DNA from: a virus
Strand: one strand, 5' to 3'
DNA length: 38,492 nucleotides
Virus record (IMG/VR): IMGVR_UViG_3300001450_000094
Location: 1-38,492 of that record
How positions within the stretch are numbered: the stretch's first letter is position 1; every line of letters begins with the position of its first letter. Below are positions 8,431 through 15,107 of this stretch, piece after piece. The notes under the pieces were generated by a model. The model saw nothing but the letters and a program-made list of their open reading frames with translations. It had not been told where the DNA came from and searched no databases. The translations under genes were made by a program, and so were the position numbers.

Positions 8431-8985
8431 TTACCTTTTAATGGTTGCTTTTTGTCCGACATAAACGTTGAACTCTTTGGGCAGTTCTCTGCCTGCTTCT
8501 ATCTCTTCTCTTACAAATGCTTTTAATGTCATTGGTGCAATTTTAATCTCATCCTTGGGTACCAAACCAAGCTCGCCTAACTTCTCGCAGGCTCGTCGGG
8601 CATCCTCTCCTTCTCCCTTCTTGAAGTCAACCGATACATTATGTTTGATGATGTCGCCGTTGCCTGTGTCGTGCAGCCAGTTGAACGCAGCTTCACGATC
8701 CTCTACTTTAACGCTGGCTTGGTAGTAGTTAGAAACTGTGAGCTTCTCACCGGACTCAAGCTTAAGCTGCGACAAGCCCATAGCTGTCATAGCCTGCGGA
8801 AGGAGTTCTTCTTGGATAGAGCGTAGCTCTTCCTTTGCCTTCTTCAGGTCTTGCTCTGCTTGATCTACTGCCCTCAAGTGAGCGACCATGTTGTTGGCTA
8901 GTCTGCCAACGTCACCAAGGCTGACCTCTTGGTGTTGCTCAAGCTCTGCAACTGCGCCTTCAATCTCATCAAAGATATCACTCAT
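8431..8985 (-). CDS. Conserved replication-module protein with N-terminal coiled coil
   Basis: 184 aa, family recognised only as a recurrent neighbour of phage replication genes. Residues about 35-65 (HLRAVDQAEQDLKKAKEELRSIQEELLPQAM) form a strong heptad coiled coil; the rest is alpha/beta with a KLESGEKLTVSNYYQASVKVEDREAAFNWLHDTG segment. No enzyme motif or Cys cluster is seen. The ATG at 8985 overlaps the stop of the upstream gene (8982) as ATGA, and the next gene starts 10 bases after this stop, so it is firmly within the operon. A nucleic-acid-binding or recombination accessory role is plausible but unproved. Confidence 0.75.
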   Translation of the reverse strand: MSDIFDEIEGAVAELEQHQEVSLGDVGRLANNMVAHLRAVDQAEQDLKKAKEELRSIQEELLPQAMTAMGLSQLKLESGEKLTVSNYYQASVKVEDREAAFNWLHDTGNGDIIKHNVSVDFKKGEGEDARRACEKLGELGLVPKDEIKIAPMTLKAFVREEIEAGRELPKEFNVYVGQKATIKR

Positions 8986-9290
8986 TGTTCTTCTCCTTCT
9001 GTTTCCATCGACTGCAATACTAAGCGTTGTGTCTCGTAGTTATTTAATAACATCAGTGCCGCCAAGCGACTGAGAATAAAAGCTGTACCTTTATGCGCTG
9101 CCTCAATCAAGAGCTTACCCTCTTCGGTGTCAGAATATTTTTCAAAAATTTTCTCTAACTCAGGCATAGCATCAAGAAAGTCTTCCCAAATAACTTCAGT
9201 CTGCTCTTCGATAAGAGAGTTAAGGTACTCACTTCGTTCCTCCAGATATGTATCCAAGGGGCTGAGTGTAAAAGATTTTGCCTTTTTCAA
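8982..9290 (-). CDS. Hypothetical acidic helical protein
   Basis: 102 aa, very acidic at the C-terminus (METEGEEQ) and largely helical; no family recognised. No ATG occurs in frame before residue 41, so translation probably begins at the TTG at 9290, giving a basic start (KKAKSF). That start overlaps the integrase 3' end by 62 bases, and the stop overlaps the next gene by ATGA. The two overlaps and the lack of a strong ribosome site imply that it depends on translation of the integrase. The start is uncertain. Confidence 0.6.
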   Translation of the reverse strand: MKKAKSFTLSPLDTYLEERSEYLNSLIEEQTEVIWEDFLDAMPELEKIFEKYSDTEEGKLLIEAAHKGTAFILSRLAALMLLNNYETQRLVLQSMETEGEEQ

Positions 9291-10173
9291 TTGTCTCTAC
9301 CATTTCCTGTATGACTTGCTGCTTAACTGTGTCGGGACGGTGATCGTATATGGCTGTGGTTTCAGGCTTGGAGTGGCCCAAGATACTACTCAACACGTAT
9401 GGATCAACGCCAGCTTCCAGCAGTGTAGTAGCTACTGTCCTGCGTAGATCGTGCGGCGTAAACGATTCGATACCAACACGATCAGCCAACAACTTCAACT
9501 CACGATTGAAGTTGTTGCGTAGTATCTGCCTGCCTCGGGGCCACTGCACTAGGTGCTTGCGATTGGGTACATCTACCCAGTGCAAGCGTAGCACTTGAAC
9601 TACAGGCTTGGTTATCCATACAACATGAGCGCGGGAACCTTTCTGCACTAGCTCTATGCGCCCGCTCTTGTCCATGCAGTCGCGGGGTAGTGACAACAGT
9701 TCCGACACGCGCATGCCTGTAGTAACAAGCACAAAGAAAGCGGCCCGCATGAACCTGTCTTTGGGAAGCTGACCCACATCAGACAGGACCAAGGCTATCT
9801 CTTCACTCGACAACCTCCGACCAGCGTGGCCCGTGGCCTGTTGTGGTGGACACGGAACACGGCGCACGTTGGACAGACTGACAGCATCGAACGCACCAGC
9901 CTCTACCATGCGAGACAGGAAGGCACGTAGTGTCTGCAACTGAAAGCGCACAGTGCGTGGCTTCAAGTCCATCGACTCGAATGACTCACGCAACACGGAC
10001 ACCTGCTCAGGTGTGACGCTCGACCAAGGGTAGGTCCATGCGTCGTGGTCCGTGGATAGCATGGCGGCTACCCTGTTAAGCACGGCAAGTCTTTGCCTGC
10101 CCAAAGATGCAGTCGCCTGTGTCGCTAGAAAATTCTGCAAAATTTTAGAAGAGGGTATCGAGTCCCTGTTCAC
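9229..10173 (-). CDS. int: Tyrosine recombinase (phage integrase)
   Basis: 314 aa from a GTG at 10173, which has GGAG seven bases upstream; a TTG at 10197 in the same frame has no ribosome site. The N-terminal half is a SAM-like core-binding domain (about 10-95). The catalytic domain has TTGMRVSELLSLP (Arg155), beta-hairpin Lys178 in VQKGSRAHVVW, HDLRRTVAT (His241, Arg244), LGH (His267) and nucleophile Tyr276 in AIYDH. All active-site residues are present, so it should be active in strand exchange: prophage integration/excision or resolution of genome multimers. It is embedded in the replication operon, overlapping genes on both sides. No attP-like tRNA fragment was found beside it. Confidence 0.93.
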   Translation of the reverse strand: MNRDSIPSSKILQNFLATQATASLGRQRLAVLNRVAAMLSTDHDAWTYPWSSVTPEQVSVLRESFESMDLKPRTVRFQLQTLRAFLSRMVEAGAFDAVSLSNVRRVPCPPQQATGHAGRRLSSEEIALVLSDVGQLPKDRFMRAAFFVLVTTGMRVSELLSLPRDCMDKSGRIELVQKGSRAHVVWITKPVVQVLRLHWVDVPNRKHLVQWPRGRQILRNNFNRELKLLADRVGIESFTPHDLRRTVATTLLEAGVDPYVLSSILGHSKPETTAIYDHRPDTVKQQVIQEMVETIEKGKIFYTQPLGYISGGTK

Positions 10174-10429
10174 CTTGTATCTCCTGCAATTCTTCAAGTA
10201 ATTTAATAAGAGAATTTAAATCTTGGTTATAAATACGAACGTCTATACCCTTTGATCCGACTACATCTTTCAGGAGGAAGAAGGGTTGGCCCGTGATCCA
10301 TTGAGCAGCGAAGTTCCCTTTACTTATCTTGTTCAATATCTGTTTCGTTCTAATCAATTCGTCATTCATTTGTCGGGCAGCCTTGCAGTTGGCCGTATGA
10401 AATGCAAGAAGAACCGTTTCCGCACACAT
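10145..10429 (-). CDS. Hypothetical small helical protein upstream of integrase
   Basis: 94 aa from the ATG at 10429; a second in-frame ATG at 10369 would give 74 aa, and neither has a clear ribosome site. The N-terminal helix (AETVLLAFHTANCKAARQMNDELIRTKQILNKI) and the rest (GNFAAQWITGQPFFLLKDVVGSKGIDVRIYNQDL) show no enzyme motif. I do not recognise the family. It ends inside the integrase frame (29-base overlap with the GTG start), consistent with coupled translation. It is the first gene of the - strand replication operon, and only 16 bases separate it from the divergent primase gene. Confidence 0.6.
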   Translation of the reverse strand: MCAETVLLAFHTANCKAARQMNDELIRTKQILNKISKGNFAAQWITGQPFFLLKDVVGSKGIDVRIYNQDLNSLIKLLEELQEIQGEQGLDTLF

Positions 10430-10445
10430 GCGAGTGAGGTGATAG

Positions 10446-12695
10446 ATGAAAGATGATAGAGATAAAGAAGTATACCTGCCAACAAAACGAGTACTTGTTT
10501 ACGCTATGGGAATGGTGGACGGCGTAGCTAAATGCGCCTGCCCTGATGGGTGTGACAGTCCCGGCAAACACCCTATCAACGGGCCATCATCTTCCAAGCC
10601 ACGTAGCCAATGGTCAGCACACTTAACTAATGGGGGTGGAGTGGGCATGGCCCTTAACTCCACCTTTATTTGTATTGACATCGACCCCCGCAACGGGGGC
10701 CGTGAATCGTTTACCAAGTTGGAAGAAGAACTCGGCCCGCTACCACAGACCGGACCCTTTGAACTGACGGGTACTGATAATGAGGACAGGCGGGGTGCCC
10801 ACATATACTTCCGCAATCCCGGTGGCATAGACAGCAACATCAACAACCTCGCCCCCGGTGTCGAAGTAAAAGTAAATGGCTACGTAGTATGTGCCCCCTC
10901 GCCCCATGCCTGCGGTACTCCTTATGCGTGGGGCAAGGGCAACGGACCCGACAAGCAACTTCCCGATCTTCCCGAAGCGTGGGTGCGTGTAATCTACGGC
11001 CACCAAAAGGCCACGCCCCAAACCCCAGTGTCTATAGACCTGACGCCCGCTGACTTGGACTCCGCTATTGAGCAAGCTCGTGTATCTGTACGCCAACTGG
11101 AGCCTAGTGTAGCGGGGGAGAACGGACACGGAGCAGCGTGGCTAGCTGCAGTAACCGTGGTCCGTGGCTACTGCCTGCCTGAACCCGATGCCTTTACTGT
11201 ATTCAACGAGGAGTTCAACAACAGGTGCGAGCCTGCTTGGAGTCAGCGTGAGATACTGCACAAGTTAAAGCAAGCGGCCACCAGATCCAACAAGGAGTGG
11301 GGCTATGCTTTTACACAAAGGGTCGAGGAGCCTGTCGCTTACGCCGACGAAAACATCTCGGCCCTGCTCGAAGGCAAAGAGGTTGAGGCTATCCATACTG
11401 CAGCAGTCACGCCTCGTGCTACGGGTACCGTGGCCCGTGGCCGCAAGCAGTCTGGGCAAGCGGACCCTCGGATTGCTTATGATTCAAAGGGCGGGCTAGT
11501 CAAACACGTAGAAAATTTGCGAGTAATTTTTGAGACTGACCCCAACCTCCAAGGCCGCTTCGCTTACAACACACGCAGTGAAACCTACCTGTTCAAACCC
11601 TTTGCCGAGAGTCAGCCCCGCCCCTTCTTGGACACTGACATAGTAGGGGTTCGTACCTACCTTGTCCGTGAGTGGGGTGTGCAGTTCAGCAAGGACGACA
11701 CGCGAGACATGATGGAGCAGGCATCCAGACTCAAGGAGTTCGACCCGGTGGTGGATGAGATCCGTAGCTACCAGTGGGATGGAGTCGAGCGCCTTGGCTC
11801 GTGGCTCGTGGACTATTGCAACGCCAAGGATACTCCACTCAACAGGGAGATAGGTAAGGTCTGGCTCAAGGGTGCAGTCGCTCGGGCCTTGGACCCCGGC
11901 TGTCAGTTCGACTACTGCATGGTACTCGAAGGTAAGCAGGGCGTGGGTAAGACCACAACCCTACGCATACTCGGGGGCAAACACTACATCGACTCGCAGT
12001 TGGAGCTAGGTGGTAGCCAGAAGCACAGCGATGTGACTCGCGAACTCTATCTTAGTGGTGCGTGGATCGTGGAACTCGGTGAGTTGGACGCATTGAAGGG
12101 GCAGTTCAAGAGGGACAGTGCCATCAAGCAGTTCATTACTCAGAGTAAAGATGCGATACGTATGATGTATGCTCGTTATCAGATTATCAAACCCAGATCG
12201 TTCGTCATGGCTGGTACTACCAACAGCCACACATATCTTACGGATACTCAGAACCGTAGGTGGTTGCCTGTCCGGGTAGGCCAACTGGATAGGGAGGCGT
12301 TGGAGCGGGACAGGGACCAGCTAATGGCGGAGGCTGTGGCTGCGTGGGAGGTAGACCCCAACCTGTTTGTGGCTAGCAAGTTCGCCATGGAATTGTCGGA
12401 CATGCAGGACTCACGGCGTGAGGTGAGGCCGGATGAGGAGGCAGTGATCGCGTTCCTTGGGGCGAGGTCCGTGGTCCAGATGAAGGATGTCTACGATGTC
12501 ACGGGTACGAAGTGGGACAGGCGGGGCGGCAGGTTCGGGATGTTGTTGGAGCAACAGGGGTGGGTCAGGGTCCGTGGTAGGGAAGGTAGGTACTGGGTTG
12601 ACCCGGCAGTGGCGGGCATGGGACCGGCCATGCTGGATGAGATGTACAACAAGGAGCAGGAGAAGTTCATGTCCCCTCGTGTCACACCTGCGTAG
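10446..12695 (+). CDS. Bifunctional primase/polymerase-VirE-like primase-helicase
   Basis: 749 aa. The N-terminal PrimPol (AEP) domain has the catalytic ICIDIDPRNGG (Asp78, Asp80), GAHIYF (His119) and the VEVKVNGYVVCAPSPHACGTPYAW block (139-162) typical of phage and plasmid PrimPols. A helical linker follows (about 215-280). The C-terminal VirE/DUF5906-type SF3-like ATPase has WDGVERL, Walker A EGKQGVGKT (495-503), Walker B-like IVELGELD and an NRRWLPVRV arginine segment. It should prime and unwind DNA for replication. GAGGTG about six bases before the ATG is a good ribosome site. The gene is clearly GC-richer than the block to its right and is immediately followed by the GTGACAC repeat cluster, which supports an initiator-origin pair. 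Confidence 0.93.
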   Translation: MKDDRDKEVYLPTKRVLVYAMGMVDGVAKCACPDGCDSPGKHPINGPSSSKPRSQWSAHLTNGGGVGMALNSTFICIDIDPRNGGRESFTKLEEELGPLPQTGPFELTGTDNEDRRGAHIYFRNPGGIDSNINNLAPGVEVKVNGYVVCAPSPHACGTPYAWGKGNGPDKQLPDLPEAWVRVIYGHQKATPQTPVSIDLTPADLDSAIEQARVSVRQLEPSVAGENGHGAAWLAAVTVVRGYCLPEPDAFTVFNEEFNNRCEPAWSQREILHKLKQAATRSNKEWGYAFTQRVEEPVAYADENISALLEGKEVEAIHTAAVTPRATGTVARGRKQSGQADPRIAYDSKGGLVKHVENLRVIFETDPNLQGRFAYNTRSETYLFKPFAESQPRPFLDTDIVGVRTYLVREWGVQFSKDDTRDMMEQASRLKEFDPVVDEIRSYQWDGVERLGSWLVDYCNAKDTPLNREIGKVWLKGAVARALDPGCQFDYCMVLEGKQGVGKTTTLRILGGKHYIDSQLELGGSQKHSDVTRELYLSGAWIVELGELDALKGQFKRDSAIKQFITQSKDAIRMMYARYQIIKPRSFVMAGTTNSHTYLTDTQNRRWLPVRVGQLDREALERDRDQLMAEAVAAWEVDPNLFVASKFAMELSDMQDSRREVRPDEEAVIAFLGARSVVQMKDVYDVTGTKWDRRGGRFGMLLEQQGWVRVRGREGRYWVDPAVAGMGPAMLDEMYNKEQEKFMSPRVTPA

Positions 12696-12998
12696 TTATA
12701 TTGTAGTGGCCTGACTATATGAATCCGTGACACATCGTGACAGTCTGTGACACATATGTGTCACAGGAATAAGCCAATAGATACAAGGGTTTCATGTGGC
12801 TCGTGACACTGTGACACTTAATACTATAATAAAGTAGAAGGGGGGTAGAAGAGAGAGAGCGCCGAAACTTCCGGGGATCTTGTGTAGTTTTGCTCCAACT
12901 CCAAAGTATGTGTCACGGTGTCACGGTGTCACAAATCTGGGGCAAGTTACTAATAACACTAGGGAAAATGGTGTGACACATAGACCTTGGCGTGACAC
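12679..12998. other. Putative replication origin: iteron-like GTGACAC cluster
   Basis: Eleven exact copies of GTGACAC or its complement lie in 320 bases. Forward copies start at 12727, 12747, 12803, 12811, 12973 and 12992; reverse copies start at 12679, 12758, 12910, 12918 and 12926; one degenerate copy is at 12737. Pairs and a triplet are spaced by exactly 8 bases. An AT-rich stretch (12817-12836) and a purine tract (12833-12859) lie in the middle, as in iteron origins with an unwinding element. The site directly follows the primase-helicase gene, and its left edge reaches into the last codons of that gene. The remaining bases to 13061 carry no convincing gene. Alternatively it is a repressor operator array. 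Confidence 0.65.
12745..12766. repeat. Perfect 22-bp palindrome inside the putative origin
   Basis: Two GTGACAC units face each other as CTGTGACACAT and its exact complement with no spacer, giving a perfect 11+11 palindrome. It is the only head-to-head pair in the cluster and could bind a dimeric initiator or repressor, or extrude as a cruciform. Confidence 0.8.
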
Positions 12999-13061
12999 AT
13001 GCAGCGTAAGTATCTAATAAACCTAAAGAATCTGGGCCAGCGGCGTTCAACTCTATTAGAT

Positions 13062-13097
13062 AAAAAGAAATGCGGGTTACCCGTGGGCAACCCGCAT
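13062..13097 (-). terminator. Rho-independent terminator, - strand
   Basis: A 9-bp perfect stem (13070-13078 with 13089-13097, ATGCGGGTT/AACCCGCAT) encloses a 10-base loop. Reading on the - strand it is followed by TTTCTTTTTA (13062-13070). It lies about 20 bases past the stop of the 92-aa gene at 13118 and would stop leftward transcription before the putative origin. Confidence 0.85.
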
Positions 13098-13117
13098 ATC
13101 TTATTACCACCCAAGCA

Positions 13118-13396
13118 TTAGTTATTGTGCTGATACGGTGGCGTATTGTTTTCGATTCCGCCTGTTACATAGTTGCTGTTTAGTTTTAATTTTCCCAAAA
13201 TTTTTTGAGCATAACTTTCGCTTACGTTGTCTACGATAAGGGTCTTGTTAAACGGTTTAGCGTTGGATGTTCCGCCCTTGTGTTCAGGATAACTAATTCC
13301 GTAAACACGATAGGTTCCTTCGTGCTCGAAGTTTGATCGTCGCGTGCCCTCGATAACCCGAGCAGTTCTTTCTTCTGTAGTTTCTGATGTGCTCAT
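13118..13396 (-). CDS. Hypothetical protein
   Basis: 92 aa, not recognised. It is hydrophilic, with an N-terminus rich in Ser, Thr and Glu, a central YRVYGISYPEH segment and an Asn-rich tail. AGGA sits seven bases before the ATG. It is flanked by rho-independent terminators on both sides (13417-13461 upstream, 13062-13097 downstream), so it must either have its own promoter in the short upstream gap or be read by leakage through the first terminator. No Cys, membrane or DNA-binding motif is evident. Confidence 0.65.
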   Translation of the reverse strand: MSTSETTEERTARVIEGTRRSNFEHEGTYRVYGISYPEHKGGTSNAKPFNKTLIVDNVSESYAQKILGKLKLNSNYVTGGIENNTPPYQHNN

Positions 13397-13416
13397 GACG
13401 TTCCTAATATCCCTAA

Positions 13417-13461
13417 GAAAAAAACAGCCCGGTACCCCCAGAGATTAGAGGGGTACCGGGC
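13417..13461 (-). terminator. Strong rho-independent terminator, - strand
   Basis: A 12-bp perfect GC-rich stem (13427-13438 with 13450-13461, GCCCGGTACCCC and its complement) has an 11-base loop. On the - strand it is followed by TGTTTTTTTTC (eight consecutive T at 13417-13424). It should end transcription of the accessory block (18.3-13.5 kb) before the 92-aa gene. The 78 bases from 13462 to 13539 hold no evident gene. Confidence 0.9.
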
Positions 13462-13539
13462 CGCAGCCTAGCCTTGTATGTGAAAGAGGATTAACGCATA
13501 CCTAGCTAGACATATCTTTGGGTTGAGGTACCCAAAGAA

Positions 13540-14052
13540 TTAGTGTGTTGTTTCATTGTCGTTGTTGCTGTGCAAACCCACAAGATCTTTAAGGCTTTCT
13601 TTCATAACCTTCTCTTCCATCTTGGAAGCCATTTCCAATTGAGCATCCTCCATGAAAATCTCAAAACGTTCGGCCCAAGTATCCATGTCTTTGTCAGGAG
13701 AAATCAAAGCTTCAATGTACTGTCGAAAGCTGTAAGAAAATTTCTCAAGAAACTTTTCGCTACCAAAAAACTGAGCGCCCTGTTGAGTAAGCCTACGCAT
13801 GTAACCCTGCATAGATCCGGGTCGGAACGAAGGATGAAACTCTATCAGTTCGCCATGATCCGTAGTCGAACCCAGATCTCGTGCAACTTCGTTGGGAACT
13901 ACCATAGAATGAGAGGTATAATCCCCATCCGTTTTTCTACCGTCCCTTCCTACCTGCACATGCAATACCCAGTAGTTGCTTTTGGTAGGCAACGGCATCA
14001 GTTTGTACTGAACAATCTTTAGTTTCTTTGCTTCACTATTCAATGTGATCAT
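13540..14052 (-). CDS. Hypothetical protein in the phosphatase/kinase-like block
   Basis: 170 aa, family not recognised. The N-terminal half looks like a beta-rich domain (KLKIVQYKLMPLPTKSNYWVLHVQVGRDGRK); the C-terminal half is helical and acidic (DTWAERFEIFMEDAQLEMASKMEEKVMKESL). No catalytic or metal-binding pattern is seen. The ATG overlaps the stop of the phosphatase gene (14049-14052, ATGA) and AAAGG lies about ten bases upstream, so it is translated with the phosphatase. A strong terminator follows 78 bases downstream. It may be a partner of the phosphatase; that is inferred from linkage only. Confidence 0.75.
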   Translation of the reverse strand: MITLNSEAKKLKIVQYKLMPLPTKSNYWVLHVQVGRDGRKTDGDYTSHSMVVPNEVARDLGSTTDHGELIEFHPSFRPGSMQGYMRRLTQQGAQFFGSEKFLEKFSYSFRQYIEALISPDKDMDTWAERFEIFMEDAQLEMASKMEEKVMKESLKDLVGLHSNNDNETTH

Positions 14053-15107
14053 TTGTCTTTACCTTTCAATGCAAGCAAGTGTTCATCTCTTTGCTTGGCT
14101 ATAAGTTCTAGATATTTTTCTTGTGTTTGTGATTCAATTGCTTTGCTACAATGCTTAGCTCTAACTAATTCGATAGCACTCTTAGCTGATATTTTTTTCC
14201 TACTACCTACCAAGATTAAAGCAGCGATTGCCGTTCCTGTTCTGCCATGCCCTCCAACACAACAGCATACAGTCCTGCCTTGAGGTAAAAGATTCCATAG
14301 CTCTAACCAAAAATCAAAACCCACAGGTGGTATACCCATGTCAGGGTTCTTGATTCGCAACACATGTGGAACATCTACTTTCTCACACAGTTGCGTCATT
14401 TGTTTTTGCCAATGGAAATCATTTAATGCCTGAGGAAGTACGTCTCTTATCCTCATGTCACGAGAACCTGCTTTAAAGTTGATTGCTTCATTAGGATCAG
14501 TAGCCTTGAACAAGCCTGCTAGATCCACAACTAATTCAAGTTCCCTATCTACTGCAACGTGATCTCCTTGTGCTCCAGCTAACTCTATTACTTTTCCTTC
14601 ATTGTTTTCTCCTTGCCATACTATAGTTTTACCATTGTGTGTCGGACAAATCTTAGCGTTGCCAGTATAAAATCCAGCACTACTTTGAAACGCTGATTGT
14701 CCCCAACTATTTTTATGTTTATTTTTACTCATTGGTTCTTCCTTAATTACCTCTCCTGAATCTTCGGCATAATCAAAAGCCCCATTCACAAAAGCTTTAG
14801 TGTAAATATACCGTTCATTCTCTGAGTTTTCGGAGGTACCCAGTCCAACTTGGTGGTTACCTTCTCCCAATTCAATGTCCCATACGTCCTGTTGAGCTAT
14901 GACGTATACCCACTGACAATTAGAACAAACAATAATAGGTTGTTTGCCATCAAGCGTTTCCTCAATTGGATGCGGACTAAACCAAGAACCTTCCACCCGT
15001 ATTTCCACGGGCAATTGAGACATGTCGTAACAAGTTTTATCTGGCTCCGATTCATATCCCGCAACACAATGGTGACACACCCATTCATCTAACTCGCTAT
15101 ACGACAT
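14049..15107 (-). CDS. CX5R-type cysteine phosphatase (PTP/dual-specificity-like) with N-terminal zinc-finger-like region
   Basis: 352 aa. The signature CVGGHGRTG gives the P-loop C283-x5-R289 followed by Thr, as in tyrosine/dual-specificity phosphatases; a hydrophobic strand (GRTVCCC) precedes it and a helix (TAIAALILV) follows. An upstream ELVVDLAGL strand fits the DSP fold; the general-acid Asp cannot be assigned with confidence. The first 70 residues have two CxxC pairs (Cys11/14, Cys61/64) that could bind zinc. An internal ATG (codon 126, at 14732) has AAGGA nine bases upstream, so a 227-aa phosphatase-only product is possible. It overlaps the 991-aa gene by 11 bases and the next gene by 4. 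Substrate unknown; see the kinase-like neighbour. Confidence 0.8.
   Translation of the reverse strand: MSYSELDEWVCHHCVAGYESEPDKTCYDMSQLPVEIRVEGSWFSPHPIEETLDGKQPIIVCSNCQWVYVIAQQDVWDIELGEGNHQVGLGTSENSENERYIYTKAFVNGAFDYAEDSGEVIKEEPMSKNKHKNSWGQSAFQSSAGFYTGNAKICPTHNGKTIVWQGENNEGKVIELAGAQGDHVAVDRELELVVDLAGLFKATDPNEAINFKAGSRDMRIRDVLPQALNDFHWQKQMTQLCEKVDVPHVLRIKNPDMGIPPVGFDFWLELWNLLPQGRTVCCCVGGHGRTGTAIAALILVGSRKKISAKSAIELVRAKHCSKAIESQTQEKYLELIAKQRDEHLLALKGKDK

Larger units (their letters stand above)
4008..12072 (+). repeat. Dispersed, strand-biased CGTGG-N2-CGTGG motif (8 copies)
   Basis: Eight copies of two CGTGG pentamers separated by two bases occur at 4008-4019, 7469-7480, 9825-9836, 10044-10055, 11156-11167, 11429-11440, 11800-11811 and 12061-12072. 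The spacers are TA, CC, CC, TC, TC, CC, CT and AT. Every copy reads on the + strand, although the first four lie in - strand genes (helicase, exonuclease, integrase) and the last four in the + strand primase. Copies fall in different codon frames, so the protein sequence does not explain them. I saw no reverse-complement copy. The spread covers only the replication half of the window. Confidence 0.75.

Noticed and set aside
12679-12998. CRISPR array
   Set aside because: Repeats are 7 bases, in both orientations, with irregular spacing and no unique spacers of constant size.
13543-14022. 159-codon + strand frame opposite the 170-aa gene
   Set aside because: The - strand gene is coupled by ATGA to the phosphatase gene and has a ribosome site; the + frame lacks both.
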